Positions 26,057 through 34,561 of a stretch of 64,000 nt of DNA are shown here, one piece after another. Both the position numbers and the translations under genes were made by a program. The stretch comes from Marivirga sericea. GTDB lineage: Bacteria > Bacteroidota > Bacteroidia > Cytophagales > Cyclobacteriaceae. The first letter of the stretch is position 1, and each line of letters begins with the position of its first letter. The stretch is from NCBI RefSeq assembly GCF_900177665.1, contig NZ_FXAW01000001.1, forward strand, positions 744,001-808,000, read 5' to 3'. The notes under the pieces were generated by a model, which saw nothing but the letters and a program-made list of their open reading frames with translations, was not told where the DNA came from and did no database searches.

Positions 26057-26920
26057 TTATTCAACTGCCAAGTGTTGATTCAGAAAGTCGTATACCAAAT
26101 TAAAATGATCTAAAGGTGCAATATGACTACCATCTAAAACCGCATGTTCGCTATGGAAGCTAAAATTCTTTTCCTTTAATCTCTCCATTAATTGATTGGA
26201 CATTGCGGTAGCCGGCCATTGCTCATCATTCTTTCCAGATACAATCAATATCGGGCCATTGATGTCTTCCACTTTAATTTCTGCATTTTGTATAGCATTT
26301 TTATTCTCTAGCATCATGCTGTGCGCAGTATACAAATCACCTTTCATTGCTGGTAATATGGTTTTGAAAGGCGCAGGGACATAGGCTACTTCCTCACCAT
26401 TAAAAGTCCATGAAGAAGTGTTAGCAGTCCAGGTTATGGCTGGAAAGCTCACATTTGAAGTGGACAACCCAATAACCGCATGAAAATGACTAAATCTGCT
26501 GCCTAAATTTAAAGCCAATTCGCCACCGCGAGAACCGCCCATCAATGCAATCTTATTCTCATCTATTTGTGGATGTTTGGCAATGCTTAAGATGCTGTCG
26601 GAAATAGCATTTAAAGAGATACGGTCTAAATAGGAGGGGGAACTCTTATAATTAAAATAACCTACCGCAAGCACCGCATAGCCCATTCTATTCAAACTAT
26701 CCCTTTTGGCCTTCATATAATCTCTCGCCCAGTCATTTCCGCCACCGCCACCACCGAATGCTACAATCAAGGGCTGTTTATCGCCCTCACCTAAATATAA
26801 TTCCGTTTCTACATTGCCATGCTGTTCTGAAAGAGGTGGGACATAAGTAAAAATGTATATTAGGCCAGCAGATACTATTATGCCGATAATCATTAAAATC
26901 TTTGTGGTTCTTTTTTTCAT
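26057..26920 (-). CDS. alpha/beta-hydrolase (BAAT/acyl-CoA thioester hydrolase C-terminal-like)
   Basis: Start chosen at 26920 (MKKRTTKILMIIGIIVSAGL), which gives a clean membrane anchor; an in-frame ATG at 26944 adds eight residues. The mature part is an alpha/beta hydrolase with oxyanion segment VAFGGGGGGNDWARDY, nucleophile elbow ALMGGSRGGELAL, an acid in LIVSGKNDEQWPA and a histidine in VLDGSHIAPLDHF. The layout matches the BAAT C-terminal-like family, whose relatives act on acyl thioesters or esters. The anchor places it at the periplasmic face. A CRP-family regulator lies directly upstream on the same strand, 69 bp away. Confidence 0.85.
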   Translation of the reverse strand: MKKRTTKILMIIGIIVSAGLIYIFTYVPPLSEQHGNVETELYLGEGDKQPLIVAFGGGGGGNDWARDYMKAKRDSLNRMGYAVLAVGYFNYKSSPSYLDRISLNAISDSILSIAKHPQIDENKIALMGGSRGGELALNLGSRFSHFHAVIGLSTSNVSFPAITWTANTSSWTFNGEEVAYVPAPFKTILPAMKGDLYTAHSMMLENKNAIQNAEIKVEDINGPILIVSGKNDEQWPATAMSNQLMERLKEKNFSFHSEHAVLDGSHIAPLDHFNLVYDFLNQHLAVE

Positions 26921-26989
26921 GGTTATTAGTTTATGCTGCTGCAATTATACAGATTGAATTTTCATTACTATTTGATCTATGTCAAATAA

Positions 26990-27589
26990 TCATTTTTCTG
27001 CTCTAATTCTGCTTAAAGTTTCTTGTGTTATGCCCAAATAGGAAGCCACCATTCCTAAAGGAATTCTATGATAAATGTCGTGGTAGGTTTTTTGAAAATG
27101 TTCATATTTATCTTTGGCAGATGTAAATCGAATTGAAGTAATGCGTTCCATTAAATGGCCAAAAACACTCCCCATTGATAATCGAGCATAGCGCTCCATT
27201 TCGGGGAAATGATCAAATAGATACATCAGATCTTCTATCTCTAAACAATAGGCTGTTGTATTTTCAATCGCATCTATATAATAAATGTCTTTTTGCTTAA
27301 GGATAAAGCTCTTGGGCGAGTTTACCCATTCATAACTTGCGCTAAAGTATTCGGTGATTTCCAATCCATCTTTGATAAAATATGTTCTTAAGATGCCTTC
27401 AGAAATAAAGTAGCTTTTTGTACAAATAGTATTGGCATCTAAGACCAATTCACTCTTTCTAAAATGAACTTCTTTTATTCTTTTTGTCAACTCAGATTTT
27501 AGCTCATTCGATACTTCTATATAATTTTCAAAATGATCAAATATAGGCTCCATTGGTTCAGTTGAATTCATTTTTGTTTGTTTTATCAC
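26990..27589 (-). CDS. Crp/Fnr family transcriptional regulator
   Basis: A 199-residue protein with an N-terminal cyclic-nucleotide-binding-like beta roll (SELVLDANTICTKSYFISEG, ILRTYFIKDGLEITEYFSAS) and a C-terminal winged helix (RIPLGMVASYLGITQETLSR). The cAMP-contact residues are not obviously conserved, as in most Bacteroidetes members, so the ligand is unknown. Start at 27589 or the ATG at 27571 are both possible. It may control the hydrolase gene downstream on the same strand; it is divergent from the AraC-type gene at 27835 across a 245-bp spacer. Confidence 0.88.
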   Translation of the reverse strand: MIKQTKMNSTEPMEPIFDHFENYIEVSNELKSELTKRIKEVHFRKSELVLDANTICTKSYFISEGILRTYFIKDGLEITEYFSASYEWVNSPKSFILKQKDIYYIDAIENTTAYCLEIEDLMYLFDHFPEMERYARLSMGSVFGHLMERITSIRFTSAKDKYEHFQKTYHDIYHRIPLGMVASYLGITQETLSRIRAEK

Positions 27590-27735
27590 CTCAATTTTAG
27601 ATGTTATTTGGTCATATTGGGTTCTACTATTTAAATGTAGATAAAAAGATCATTCCATAAATTTTGTGCTGCTGACTTTTACCCGACATTTTCCAAAATG
27701 AATGGAAGAGCCCTTTTTACTTAAACTTCTATAAT

Positions 27736-27768
27736 TTGAAATACAGTCAAGCAAAAATGTTATTTTTG
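27736..27768 (+). promoter_or_regulatory. Bacteroidetes-type promoter of the membrane AraC gene
   Basis: TTG at 27736-27738 and TATTTTTG at 27761-27768 match the -33 and -7 elements with 22 bp between them. A leader of about 60 nt precedes the ATG at 27835. Confidence 0.55.
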
Positions 27769-27834
27769 AAGCTCAGAAGAAGAGAGATATTCTCTTAAAG
27801 CTAATCTGATATTATTAAGTTTGAACTATTCTCA

Positions 27835-28884
27835 ATGAATGTAATCGCTAGCCTAGGACTGATCAGTGTATTTTTACTATTATTGTTGTCCAGCTTTCTC
27901 CTTTTTAACAAATCGCCAAATAGAGTAGGCAATGTTCTCTTTGCTGCATTTCTGCTGATAACCTGTTTGGATATATCAGGCCAGGTTCTTGGAGACTTTT
28001 ACAGAAACCATGGATGGATCAATAAACTTAGACTGGCCTTGGCTTTCCTTCAAATGCCGCTCTTATATTTCTATGTCAGGAGAGCTTGTTTCAGTGACTT
28101 TAAATTAAAACCAAAACTGATTTGGCACAGTCTGCCATTTTTCGTTTTTCTTTTAATTTTTACATTTTTTGGGATAGAGCAAAAGCTGGAAATAGGCTAC
28201 GTCATTATTCTACAGCTGCAATATTACCTTTACTTTGTAGCGATTTTCCTCCTGCTTCGAAAGTATAGAAAGATCCATGATCAATTTCATTCTCTGCAGA
28301 GTGCGACCTATCAATGGCTTATGACTGCTTCAATATTATTAGTTTTCAGCAATACTATCGTACTTCTTCGCGGAGGATTTGAAGCCATGAATGACTTTCA
28401 GCGCTTTCCAGAATTGAATATAGCCGTAGCCTTAATGGGATTATTAGTTATTTCCTGGTTTGTACTGAAGACAATGCGTAATCCTGAACTTTTTACTAAG
28501 GTGAATGAAATTAAAGCTTCCTCAAGGAAAAATACGATAGCGGAAGAGGAGCAAATGCAGCATCAACAGGAAAAGTTGCATCGATACATGTTGGTAAATA
28601 AACCCTATTTAGAGGAAGCACTTAGCCTGCAAGAGCTTTCCCAAAGTACCCAAATCCCTATGAAACGATTGTCTCTATTGATCAATCAGAAAATAGGCAA
28701 GCATTTTTTTGACTATGTCAATGCTTACCGAATAGAAGATGCAAAAAGCCTCTTAAAAGAAACTGATTTTACTATTCAGCAAGTCATGTACGAAGTAGGC
28801 TTTAATTCAAAATCTTCTTTCAATACTGCTTTTAAGAAAATCACCTCACAAACGCCTTCAGCTTTCCGAAAGCAATCGGTTTAA
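27835..28884 (+). CDS. membrane-bound AraC-family transcriptional regulator
   Basis: The 349-residue protein has about six or seven hydrophobic helices in the first 215 residues (starting VIASLGLISVFLLLLLSSFLL), then a cytoplasmic linker and a C-terminal AraC domain (SLQELSQSTQIPMKRLSLLI, TIQQVMYEVGFNSKSSFNTA, FKKITSQTPSAFRK). This architecture is widespread in Bacteroidetes and implies direct sensing of a membrane or periplasmic signal. It is divergent from the CRP-family gene. No obvious target gene is adjacent. Confidence 0.88.
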   Translation: MNVIASLGLISVFLLLLLSSFLLFNKSPNRVGNVLFAAFLLITCLDISGQVLGDFYRNHGWINKLRLALAFLQMPLLYFYVRRACFSDFKLKPKLIWHSLPFFVFLLIFTFFGIEQKLEIGYVIILQLQYYLYFVAIFLLLRKYRKIHDQFHSLQSATYQWLMTASILLVFSNTIVLLRGGFEAMNDFQRFPELNIAVALMGLLVISWFVLKTMRNPELFTKVNEIKASSRKNTIAEEEQMQHQQEKLHRYMLVNKPYLEEALSLQELSQSTQIPMKRLSLLINQKIGKHFFDYVNAYRIEDAKSLLKETDFTIQQVMYEVGFNSKSSFNTAFKKITSQTPSAFRKQSV

Positions 28885-29314
28885 AAATGCCCGTTTTGCA
28901 ATTTTATTGACTGAAAATTTCCAAAAGTAGTACTCAATACAAAATATGAGGTCCTGAATAAAATTGCTAGGATTACAGTCTAAAGTATATTTTGCAGTGT
29001 CTCCCTTTTCTTCTTCCTACTGTATAACTATTTTAATTTTTACAATCAACATCTTTAAAGCTCGCAAGCAACACCCCTATAATCCACTCAAGGGGATAGT
29101 CCTCACGGATTTAGATGACTAGATAATTTTAAGGCTTATAACTTATGACTCATTATTAAGCAAAAGAATATATCTAGAGCACCTTAACACATCAAGCTTT
29201 TCAATTTTGGATAGTTATGAATAAAAGGGTTCGACTTTCGTCTAATCGAACCTGAAAGCCATTTTATATTGATTTCTTTGCCTCAATCAGTAAGCAATTA
29301 TTAAAATAAACGAA
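28885..29314. other. 430-bp intergenic region with no recognised gene
   Basis: No credible coding frame was found. It contains a -7-like TATATTTTG at 28986-28994 and a short inverted repeat (GGTTCGA 29228-29234 with TCGAACC 29246-29252) about 65 bp before the serine hydrolase start. Confidence 0.5.
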
Positions 29315-30559
29315 ATGAAGAAATTAAAAAACGCAGCCATTATTACTGCTTGTATTATTGCTTGGACTCTCTTTGTAGTCTTTGGTTTTATCAATGGGTA
29401 TCTTTTGAGAACACTTGACTCATCTGGTAGCTCCGAGGAATTTTTTAATGCCGCAAAAAACGGCCTAAAAACTGAATTTGTCGGAAATCTGGCCATGGCC
29501 ATGATTGAAGGGGGAAAGGTGACTAAAACTTACTTTTACTCCCATGATGGTGAGAAGATAGACAAACACTCAGCCTTTCCTGTAGCCTCTGTAAGTAAAT
29601 GGGTAACAGCTGTTGGCATATTAAAATTAGTAGAAGCAGGAAAATTGGAGCTGGACAAACCGGTAGAGCAGTATTTAAGCCGTTGGCAATTACCCGAAAC
29701 TGAGTTTGACAATAATGAAGTGACCATTAGACGGCTTCTTTCTCATTCTGCAGGATTTGATGACCAATTAGGCTACAATGGATTTGCTGCTGATGAAAAA
29801 ATGCAAACGCTGGAAGAATCACTGAAAAAGGCCGCAGACGCAGGGAGCTGGACAGAAGGTAAGGCCAGAGTAGGGTATGAGCCGGGCGGACCTCATATGT
29901 ACTCTGGTGCAAGCTATACTTTGCTGCAGTTGCTAATAGAAGAAGTTACTCAAATGTCTTATCAAGAATTTATGGCATCACAAATTTTTGAACCTTTAGG
30001 AATGAAGAATGCCAGTTTCCTTTTAGCCGACAGTACAGAAATTGGATTGGTGGATGTCTATAAAACAGATAGCACCATTCGCCCTATGAAAAGATTCACG
30101 GCTAAGGCAGCTGCCGGCTTGATGATTAGTCTGGATGATCTATCAAAATTTATGACAGGACTGATGCAATCGCAGGCTATTGTTTTGTCTCCAGACATGA
30201 TTGAAAAAATGAGAAGCCCTCAAAGCTATAAGAATGGGCATGCTTTTTACGGTCTAGGACCAAGATTATACGGTCATCCCCTAGGAAAATCAAGGACCAT
30301 GGGCCATGATGGAAGCGGAAATGATGCAATAAATGCCGCAGTTAGGATGGATGTTGAAACGAGTTCTGGTATCATCATCCTTGAAACCGGTCATTTCTCC
30401 TACGCCTCCGATATAGCAGATGAATGGCTATTCTGGAAAGCCGGTATAGCGGACAGGGTTGTGATGCAGCGGAATATACCTTACCTGATAGGATTATTAG
30501 TTTTTGGGTATTTATTTATATTGGTCATTTCGATTTGGACGATGAGAATAAGAAAATAA
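29315..30559 (+). CDS. serine hydrolase (class C beta-lactamase family) with two membrane anchors
   Basis: A 414-residue protein with an N-terminal helix (AAIITACIIAWTLFVVFGFI) and a C-terminal helix (IPYLIGLLVFGYLFILVISI) around a beta-lactamase/penicillin-binding fold. The catalytic SxxK is SVSK at residues 92-95. The second motif reads YSG in place of YxN, and the KTG-like element is HDG (MGHDGSGND). Such proteins are usually esterases or peptidases acting on D-amino-acid or ester substrates rather than true beta-lactamases. The catalytic domain lies on the periplasmic side. It is monocistronic, ended by the hairpin at 30565. Confidence 0.88.
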   Translation: MKKLKNAAIITACIIAWTLFVVFGFINGYLLRTLDSSGSSEEFFNAAKNGLKTEFVGNLAMAMIEGGKVTKTYFYSHDGEKIDKHSAFPVASVSKWVTAVGILKLVEAGKLELDKPVEQYLSRWQLPETEFDNNEVTIRRLLSHSAGFDDQLGYNGFAADEKMQTLEESLKKAADAGSWTEGKARVGYEPGGPHMYSGASYTLLQLLIEEVTQMSYQEFMASQIFEPLGMKNASFLLADSTEIGLVDVYKTDSTIRPMKRFTAKAAAGLMISLDDLSKFMTGLMQSQAIVLSPDMIEKMRSPQSYKNGHAFYGLGPRLYGHPLGKSRTMGHDGSGNDAINAAVRMDVETSSGIIILETGHFSYASDIADEWLFWKAGIADRVVMQRNIPYLIGLLVFGYLFILVISIWTMRIRK

Positions 30560-30564
30560 AGAAC

Positions 30565-30604
30565 ATCCTGCAACTCAAGAACTGCTGTTCATCCAGTTGC
30601 AGGA
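30565..30604. terminator. hairpin terminator between convergent genes
   Basis: ATCCTGCAACT (30565-30575) and AGTTGCAGGAT (30594-30604) are perfect 11-bp arms around an 18-nt loop, between the serine hydrolase (+) and the OmpA-family gene (-). Only a short T-run follows, but the position suits a shared terminator. Confidence 0.65.
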
Positions 30605-30608
30605 TAGT

Positions 30609-32717
30609 TTACAAAGACAATATAGTATATTCCACCCTTCTATTTTGCTTTCGCTCTTTTTCTGTTGTACCATCCGTTATAGGTTTGGACGAACCGTAGC
30701 CTTTGGTTTTAATTCTTTTCTCGTCAATGCCTGCTTGTACTAGATAAGCCTTCACAGCATCCGCTCTATCCTGTGATAAGATCTTATTGAGCCTTGCAGA
30801 ACCTCTTCTTTCAGTATGCCCTCCAATTTCTATTTCCATGGTTTCGGAGGATCGCATAAGCCTTATTAATCGGTCCAATTCAGGATGTGAGGCTTCTAGA
30901 ATTTCATAGCTCCCTTGCCCAAAATAGACATTATTTAAACTAATAAAGGAGCCTTCGCTAAGTGGACTCAAATAGATGTCTCGGGTAATTTCTTGATAAT
31001 TCTCTTTTTGCTGCAAATCGATATTGTCATGGGTCGACAAATAGCCCTCTAGCTGCGTATAATAGCCATAGTGTTCACCATAAGGTAGAATGATTTGGTA
31101 GCTTCCATCCGTTCCCTTCGACCTTACTGCATTCAATCTTCTTCCTTTCGGTAAAGATTCAAAATAGAGCTGTGCATGTAAAGGTTTTTTTGTGTTGGCA
31201 TCTAATACTCGCCCTTTTATCAACACTACAGGATCGGGTTTTAGCGCTTCAGGTACTTTTACTCGATAGATATCTAATTGGGCGGCACCATCGCTTTGCG
31301 AAACCATATATGCCCAATCTCCTTTAGCGGGAATACTAAAATAGCCGTCCCACTTAGGAGTATTAATTTCAGGCCCTAGATTAATGGGCTCGCTCCATTC
31401 ATATCCTCGATCATCCAACATGCGGCTCATAAAAATATCCATATCCCCATAACCCGAATGACCTTCACTAGAGAAATAGAGCGTTTTCCCATCCGCAGCT
31501 AAAAAGGGAGCGCTTTCATTGCCAAAGCTATTGACTACTTTCCCTAAGGTTCTCGGCCCGGACCAAGAGTGGATATATGAGGTGTAATTGGAAAGGTATA
31601 GATCATTCATTCCTTCATTGTATCCCGTTTTTAAAGATAGCACCATACTTTTACCCGTAACAGAAAGACTCGTTTCAGCGATATTGGAAGAGTTGATATA
31701 GCTTGATATCTTCACTTTCTTAGGAATAGACCAATGGTCATCTTGCCATTCCGTCATTGAATAGCCATTATGAGTCAAGCTTAAGCCATCTTCGGAATAC
31801 GTATTGCTCAAAATCAGTTTGGAATTATCTGTTGAAATCCCCATCACATTATTGTGACCTGGCGTATTCAAGGGAAATCCCAACTTTATCGGAGCTCCCC
31901 ATTGCTCATCTTCTAATGTAGATTTCCAGATTTCTTGTGCCTGCTCATCGTGTTCATTTCGGGTAAAGTACAAGCTTTTTCCATCATAAGAGACAATAGG
32001 CATTAATTCCTCTGCCTCGGTATTGATCGGGTAAGGTAGTTTTTCTTTGATGATTGCTGGCTGATTTGCTAATTGATTAATGGCAGATTTATCCTGTAAT
32101 ACATGAAAATAATCCACGTTGATGCCAATATCACCATTTAGTACCAACCCAATTCTACCTCCTTGAAAATGGACCTTACTAGCTCGTATTTCCGCTACTT
32201 CCTTCTCATTAATGCTGAAAAAGATCGTTTCCTTTCGCTTATGAATCGTCAGTTTATTGTTTTGGCCCTTCCCTCGAATGGCCGCAGACTTTCGCCAGGC
32301 TGTGAATTCCTTGATTCTTTTGCCCCAACTTGAATAGATCTTAAAGCTTCCTGATGAATTAATGATAAAAGAGAAGGTTGATCTGCTTTGAAAATGAGAG
32401 CCCCAATGGATGCCGTAGGAACCCGTATTTCCACCTTTCGTTTGCTTTACTAAGGCTTCGATTTTGTAGTCTGTTTTAGGATTAATGGCAAGATGGGTAT
32501 AGGTAGCAAATCGATCTGTTTGATGTGATCTATCGATGCTTAAATGCTGGCCATCATAATGATATTGGGCATTACTATCACTCTGAAACTGCCATGTATA
32601 AGAGGGAGATGTAAAATCTTCCTGCATCAAATAGTGGGTTTGCGCAGACAAGAAAAGGGGAGAAGTGCAGCATAAAAATAGCAGCAAAAAGTACTTCATA
32701 AGTTTATTTGAGTTCAA
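30609..32717 (-). CDS. OmpA-family protein with PD40 repeats
   Basis: A 702-residue exported protein (signal KYFLLLFLCCTSPLFLSAQ). The order is an N-terminal concanavalin/laminin-G-like domain (about 25-210), PD40/WD40-like propeller blades with the repeating SYDGKSLYFTRN and AADGKTLYFSSEGH motifs (about 225-485), a carboxypeptidase regulatory-like strand domain (about 500-590), and a C-terminal OmpA peptidoglycan-binding domain with GHTERRGSARLNKILSQDRA and KGYGSSKP. It is expected in the periplasm or outer membrane, tethered to peptidoglycan. Proteins of this plan in Bacteroidetes include PorE-like T9SS components, but that role is not shown here. The gene stands alone. Confidence 0.88.
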   Translation of the reverse strand: MNSNKLMKYFLLLFLCCTSPLFLSAQTHYLMQEDFTSPSYTWQFQSDSNAQYHYDGQHLSIDRSHQTDRFATYTHLAINPKTDYKIEALVKQTKGGNTGSYGIHWGSHFQSRSTFSFIINSSGSFKIYSSWGKRIKEFTAWRKSAAIRGKGQNNKLTIHKRKETIFFSINEKEVAEIRASKVHFQGGRIGLVLNGDIGINVDYFHVLQDKSAINQLANQPAIIKEKLPYPINTEAEELMPIVSYDGKSLYFTRNEHDEQAQEIWKSTLEDEQWGAPIKLGFPLNTPGHNNVMGISTDNSKLILSNTYSEDGLSLTHNGYSMTEWQDDHWSIPKKVKISSYINSSNIAETSLSVTGKSMVLSLKTGYNEGMNDLYLSNYTSYIHSWSGPRTLGKVVNSFGNESAPFLAADGKTLYFSSEGHSGYGDMDIFMSRMLDDRGYEWSEPINLGPEINTPKWDGYFSIPAKGDWAYMVSQSDGAAQLDIYRVKVPEALKPDPVVLIKGRVLDANTKKPLHAQLYFESLPKGRRLNAVRSKGTDGSYQIILPYGEHYGYYTQLEGYLSTHDNIDLQQKENYQEITRDIYLSPLSEGSFISLNNVYFGQGSYEILEASHPELDRLIRLMRSSETMEIEIGGHTERRGSARLNKILSQDRADAVKAYLVQAGIDEKRIKTKGYGSSKPITDGTTEKERKQNRRVEYTILSL

Positions 32718-32940
32718 TTAGCGCGCTAAACTAATAGAATGCGTGTAATAAATCCAAATGGACAGCAAAGGGAAATACAAAATCGATTTACTGAAAGTGT
32801 TCAAAATTTTGTTCTCTGCTTATCCCAAAAAATTGACTTTCCATCTAAGGTTTCAATCTCTTCATCTAAAGCTATTTTTCTATTTAAACTTAAAATTCTA
32901 CATTAGATATAGTAAAATATCAACTAAAACCTATAAGATC

Positions 32941-33090
32941 ATGCCTGTAAAACATACCCTTACCAAAGAAATACATAAAGAAACGAAAAGAGGAACCACT
33001 GGATGTGGTACTAGTTTGAAAGACCGTCCTAGCCAATGGGTGTATACAAGGAACAAAATTACCTGTGAGAAGATTGGCTGTAGGAATTAG
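32941..33090 (+). CDS. 49-residue cysteine-containing small protein, copy A
   Basis: The frame MPVKHTLTKEIHKETKRGTT continues to TCEKIGCRN and stop. It is lysine/threonine-rich and basic, with Cys at GTTGCGTS, ITCEK and GCRN, and lacks a signal or membrane segment. Upstream in-frame codons from 32758 are excluded because the homologous copy at 37941 conserves only from this ATG. The two proteins differ at about six of 49 positions, mostly in the middle. Base changes between copies keep the frame open, which supports real coding. I do not recognise a family; cysteine placement hints at metal binding or disulphides. Confidence 0.7.
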   Translation: MPVKHTLTKEIHKETKRGTTGCGTSLKDRPSQWVYTRNKITCEKIGCRN

Positions 33091-33131
33091 ATTTCTACTT
33101 TATTATGGATTAGAAACAAATCAAAGTAATT

Positions 33132-33168
33132 AGACGGTTTAAATTTAATGATTAAAATCATCTTTTTT
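33132..33168 (+). terminator. terminator of small-protein unit A
   Basis: AGACGGTTT pairs with AAATCATCT (one mismatch, one wobble) and is followed by TTTTTT. The second copy keeps the fold with different bases (38132-38168). Confidence 0.65.
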
Positions 33169-33290
33169 ATTTTGATCAAATACAGTTTCAATTCTCCCAA
33201 GCGCAAAGGGTTCTCTTGGACTCTTTTGTATCAGGTAAAGTAGCTTTTACTACTTTTGCTTTTTAAGCATTTAAACCTCTGGAATCTAAT

Positions 33291-33328
33291 GTAAGTAGCT
33301 CTGTGATTCATTCCGCAAAGCTACTTAC
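33291..33328 (-). terminator. 10-bp hairpin downstream of the NmrA gene
   Basis: GTAAGTAGCT (33291-33300) and AGCTACTTAC (33319-33328) are perfect arms around an 18-nt loop, 13 bp past the minus-strand NmrA stop at 33342. A T-run is lacking, so the terminator role is tentative. Confidence 0.45.
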
Positions 33329-33341
33329 CCTTGCCTTTAGA

Positions 33342-34181
33342 TTATAGAGTCTTAGCTTCTGTTTTCCATACAGGTGTCTTAGCAGTATAATCTACATACT
33401 CTTCAAAATCTATGGGTTTGCGTCCGAGTATCTTCTCAACATCATGGGATACAGTTTGATTAGCAGGATTAGTAAGCACTTCTTTGAAGAGGTATCCGAA
33501 TAGCCAGACGTAGGAAGAAGGTAAGCCAGCAGCAGTCATTCCCTCCTTAAACTCTTCAATTGAGATGGGTTGATATTGAATTTCCCGTCCTAATCCTTTA
33601 GCTAAGATTTCCACTACTTCTTTAAAAGTTCTTTTTTTCGGGCCCGTAACGGTTATTGTTTGGCTGTTATAATGCTCATCTAGTAGTACTTTGGTCACCA
33701 CATCGGCAATATCATTCACGTCCACAAACGGAATTTCTGCATCAGGCATTGGCAAAGCGACTACGCCAGACATTACAAAATCACGAAATGCCCCATCACT
33801 GAAATTCTGGTTAAACCAAGATGCTCTTACCAAAGAATAGTTCAAACCGGAATCCGCTACTATCTGTTCACATGCTTCTGCTTCAGATTCACCCTTTCCC
33901 GAAAGCAAGACTACCTTTTCAAGTCCTTCTATAAATGCTGCGTCAGTTAATTTTTTAATAGCCTCCTTGGCGCCAGGAACAGCCAAGTCTGGATAATATA
34001 CAATGTAGGCTCTATCCATATCTTTTAATGCAGCAGCATAAGTTGAAGGATCGTCCCAATCAAATGCAGGATTACCGTTTCTTGATCCCACTCTGACTTT
34101 ATGTCCTAGTTCCTTAAGGTTTTTAACGACTCTTCTCCCGGTTTTACCAGTGCCACCAATTACTAAAATTTTTTGTTTCAT
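33342..34181 (-). CDS. NmrA-like NAD(P)-binding protein
   Basis: A 279-residue atypical SDR with the N-terminal dinucleotide motif ILVIGGTGKTGRRVVKNL and the NmrA-type layout: DMDRAYIVYYPDL, LSGKGESEAE, LNYSLVRASWFNQNF, VDVNDIADV. NmrA-like proteins are often quinone or aldehyde reductases or redox sensors binding NAD(P). The gene's ATG overlaps the stop of a 38-codon membrane microprotein frame upstream (ATGA), so translation may be coupled. The C-terminus ends in KTPVWKTEAKTL, near the family's normal length. Confidence 0.88.
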   Translation of the reverse strand: MKQKILVIGGTGKTGRRVVKNLKELGHKVRVGSRNGNPAFDWDDPSTYAAALKDMDRAYIVYYPDLAVPGAKEAIKKLTDAAFIEGLEKVVLLSGKGESEAEACEQIVADSGLNYSLVRASWFNQNFSDGAFRDFVMSGVVALPMPDAEIPFVDVNDIADVVTKVLLDEHYNSQTITVTGPKKRTFKEVVEILAKGLGREIQYQPISIEEFKEGMTAAGLPSSYVWLFGYLFKEVLTNPANQTVSHDVEKILGRKPIDFEEYVDYTAKTPVWKTEAKTL

Positions 34182-34294
34182 ATTAATAAATTTTCTGATT
34201 TGAAAATGATAATTACAATTACAAAAGCGACTAAAATACCTATCACCAAAATCGCTGGTTTTGGTAGGCGTATTATGTATTTCGTTTTGTTCAT
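34178..34294 (-). CDS. possible 38-residue membrane microprotein coupled to the NmrA gene
   Basis: The minus-strand frame from the ATG at 34294 encodes MNKTKYIIRLPKPA followed by a hydrophobic run (ILVIGILVAFVIVIIIF) and a short polar end. Its TGA overlaps the NmrA ATG in the sequence ATGA, a classic coupled arrangement. The basic N-terminus and single helix fit a membrane microprotein. No homologue is recognised. Confidence 0.5.
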   Translation of the reverse strand: MNKTKYIIRLPKPAILVIGILVAFVIVIIIFKSENLLI

Positions 34295-34561
34295 CGTGTA
34301 AAGATCACAGATTTGGAAAGGCTAAAATTGACTGGCTGCGACAACTACTTGGTTAATTAGGCCAATACTATATTATTAACTATTTCATGGGTTTGAAATC
34401 CTTTTAGATTGCTATCCTATTATTTAGATATATTGTTGCATAATCTACATTTCCATATTGTTTGTAATATGTCAATAAGCCTTGAAAGTACGGCTTGCAA
34501 AAGCGCTCAAAGAAAGGAATAACCACCCTATTTAAAAGGCTAAATGTAAGGGCCAATTTGA

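Larger units (their letters stand above)
32815..33285. repeat. duplicated segment, copy 1 (49-residue protein unit)
   Basis: This segment matches 37815-38286 with an almost exact 5000-bp offset. Identity is highest from about 32895 to 32984 (5' leader plus the first 14 or so codons) and again at both downstream hairpins. It holds a leader, a 49-codon gene, a terminator (33132-33168) and a second hairpin (33237-33256). Confidence 0.85.

Noticed and set aside
29315-30559. Calling the serine hydrolase an antibiotic beta-lactamase
   Set aside because: Motif 2 is YSG and motif 3 is HDG, and the protein has two membrane anchors; this suggests an esterase or peptidase relative rather than a resistance enzyme.
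32758-32940. N-terminal extension of the 49-residue protein
   Set aside because: The second copy does not keep this frame; only the part from 32941 is conserved as protein.
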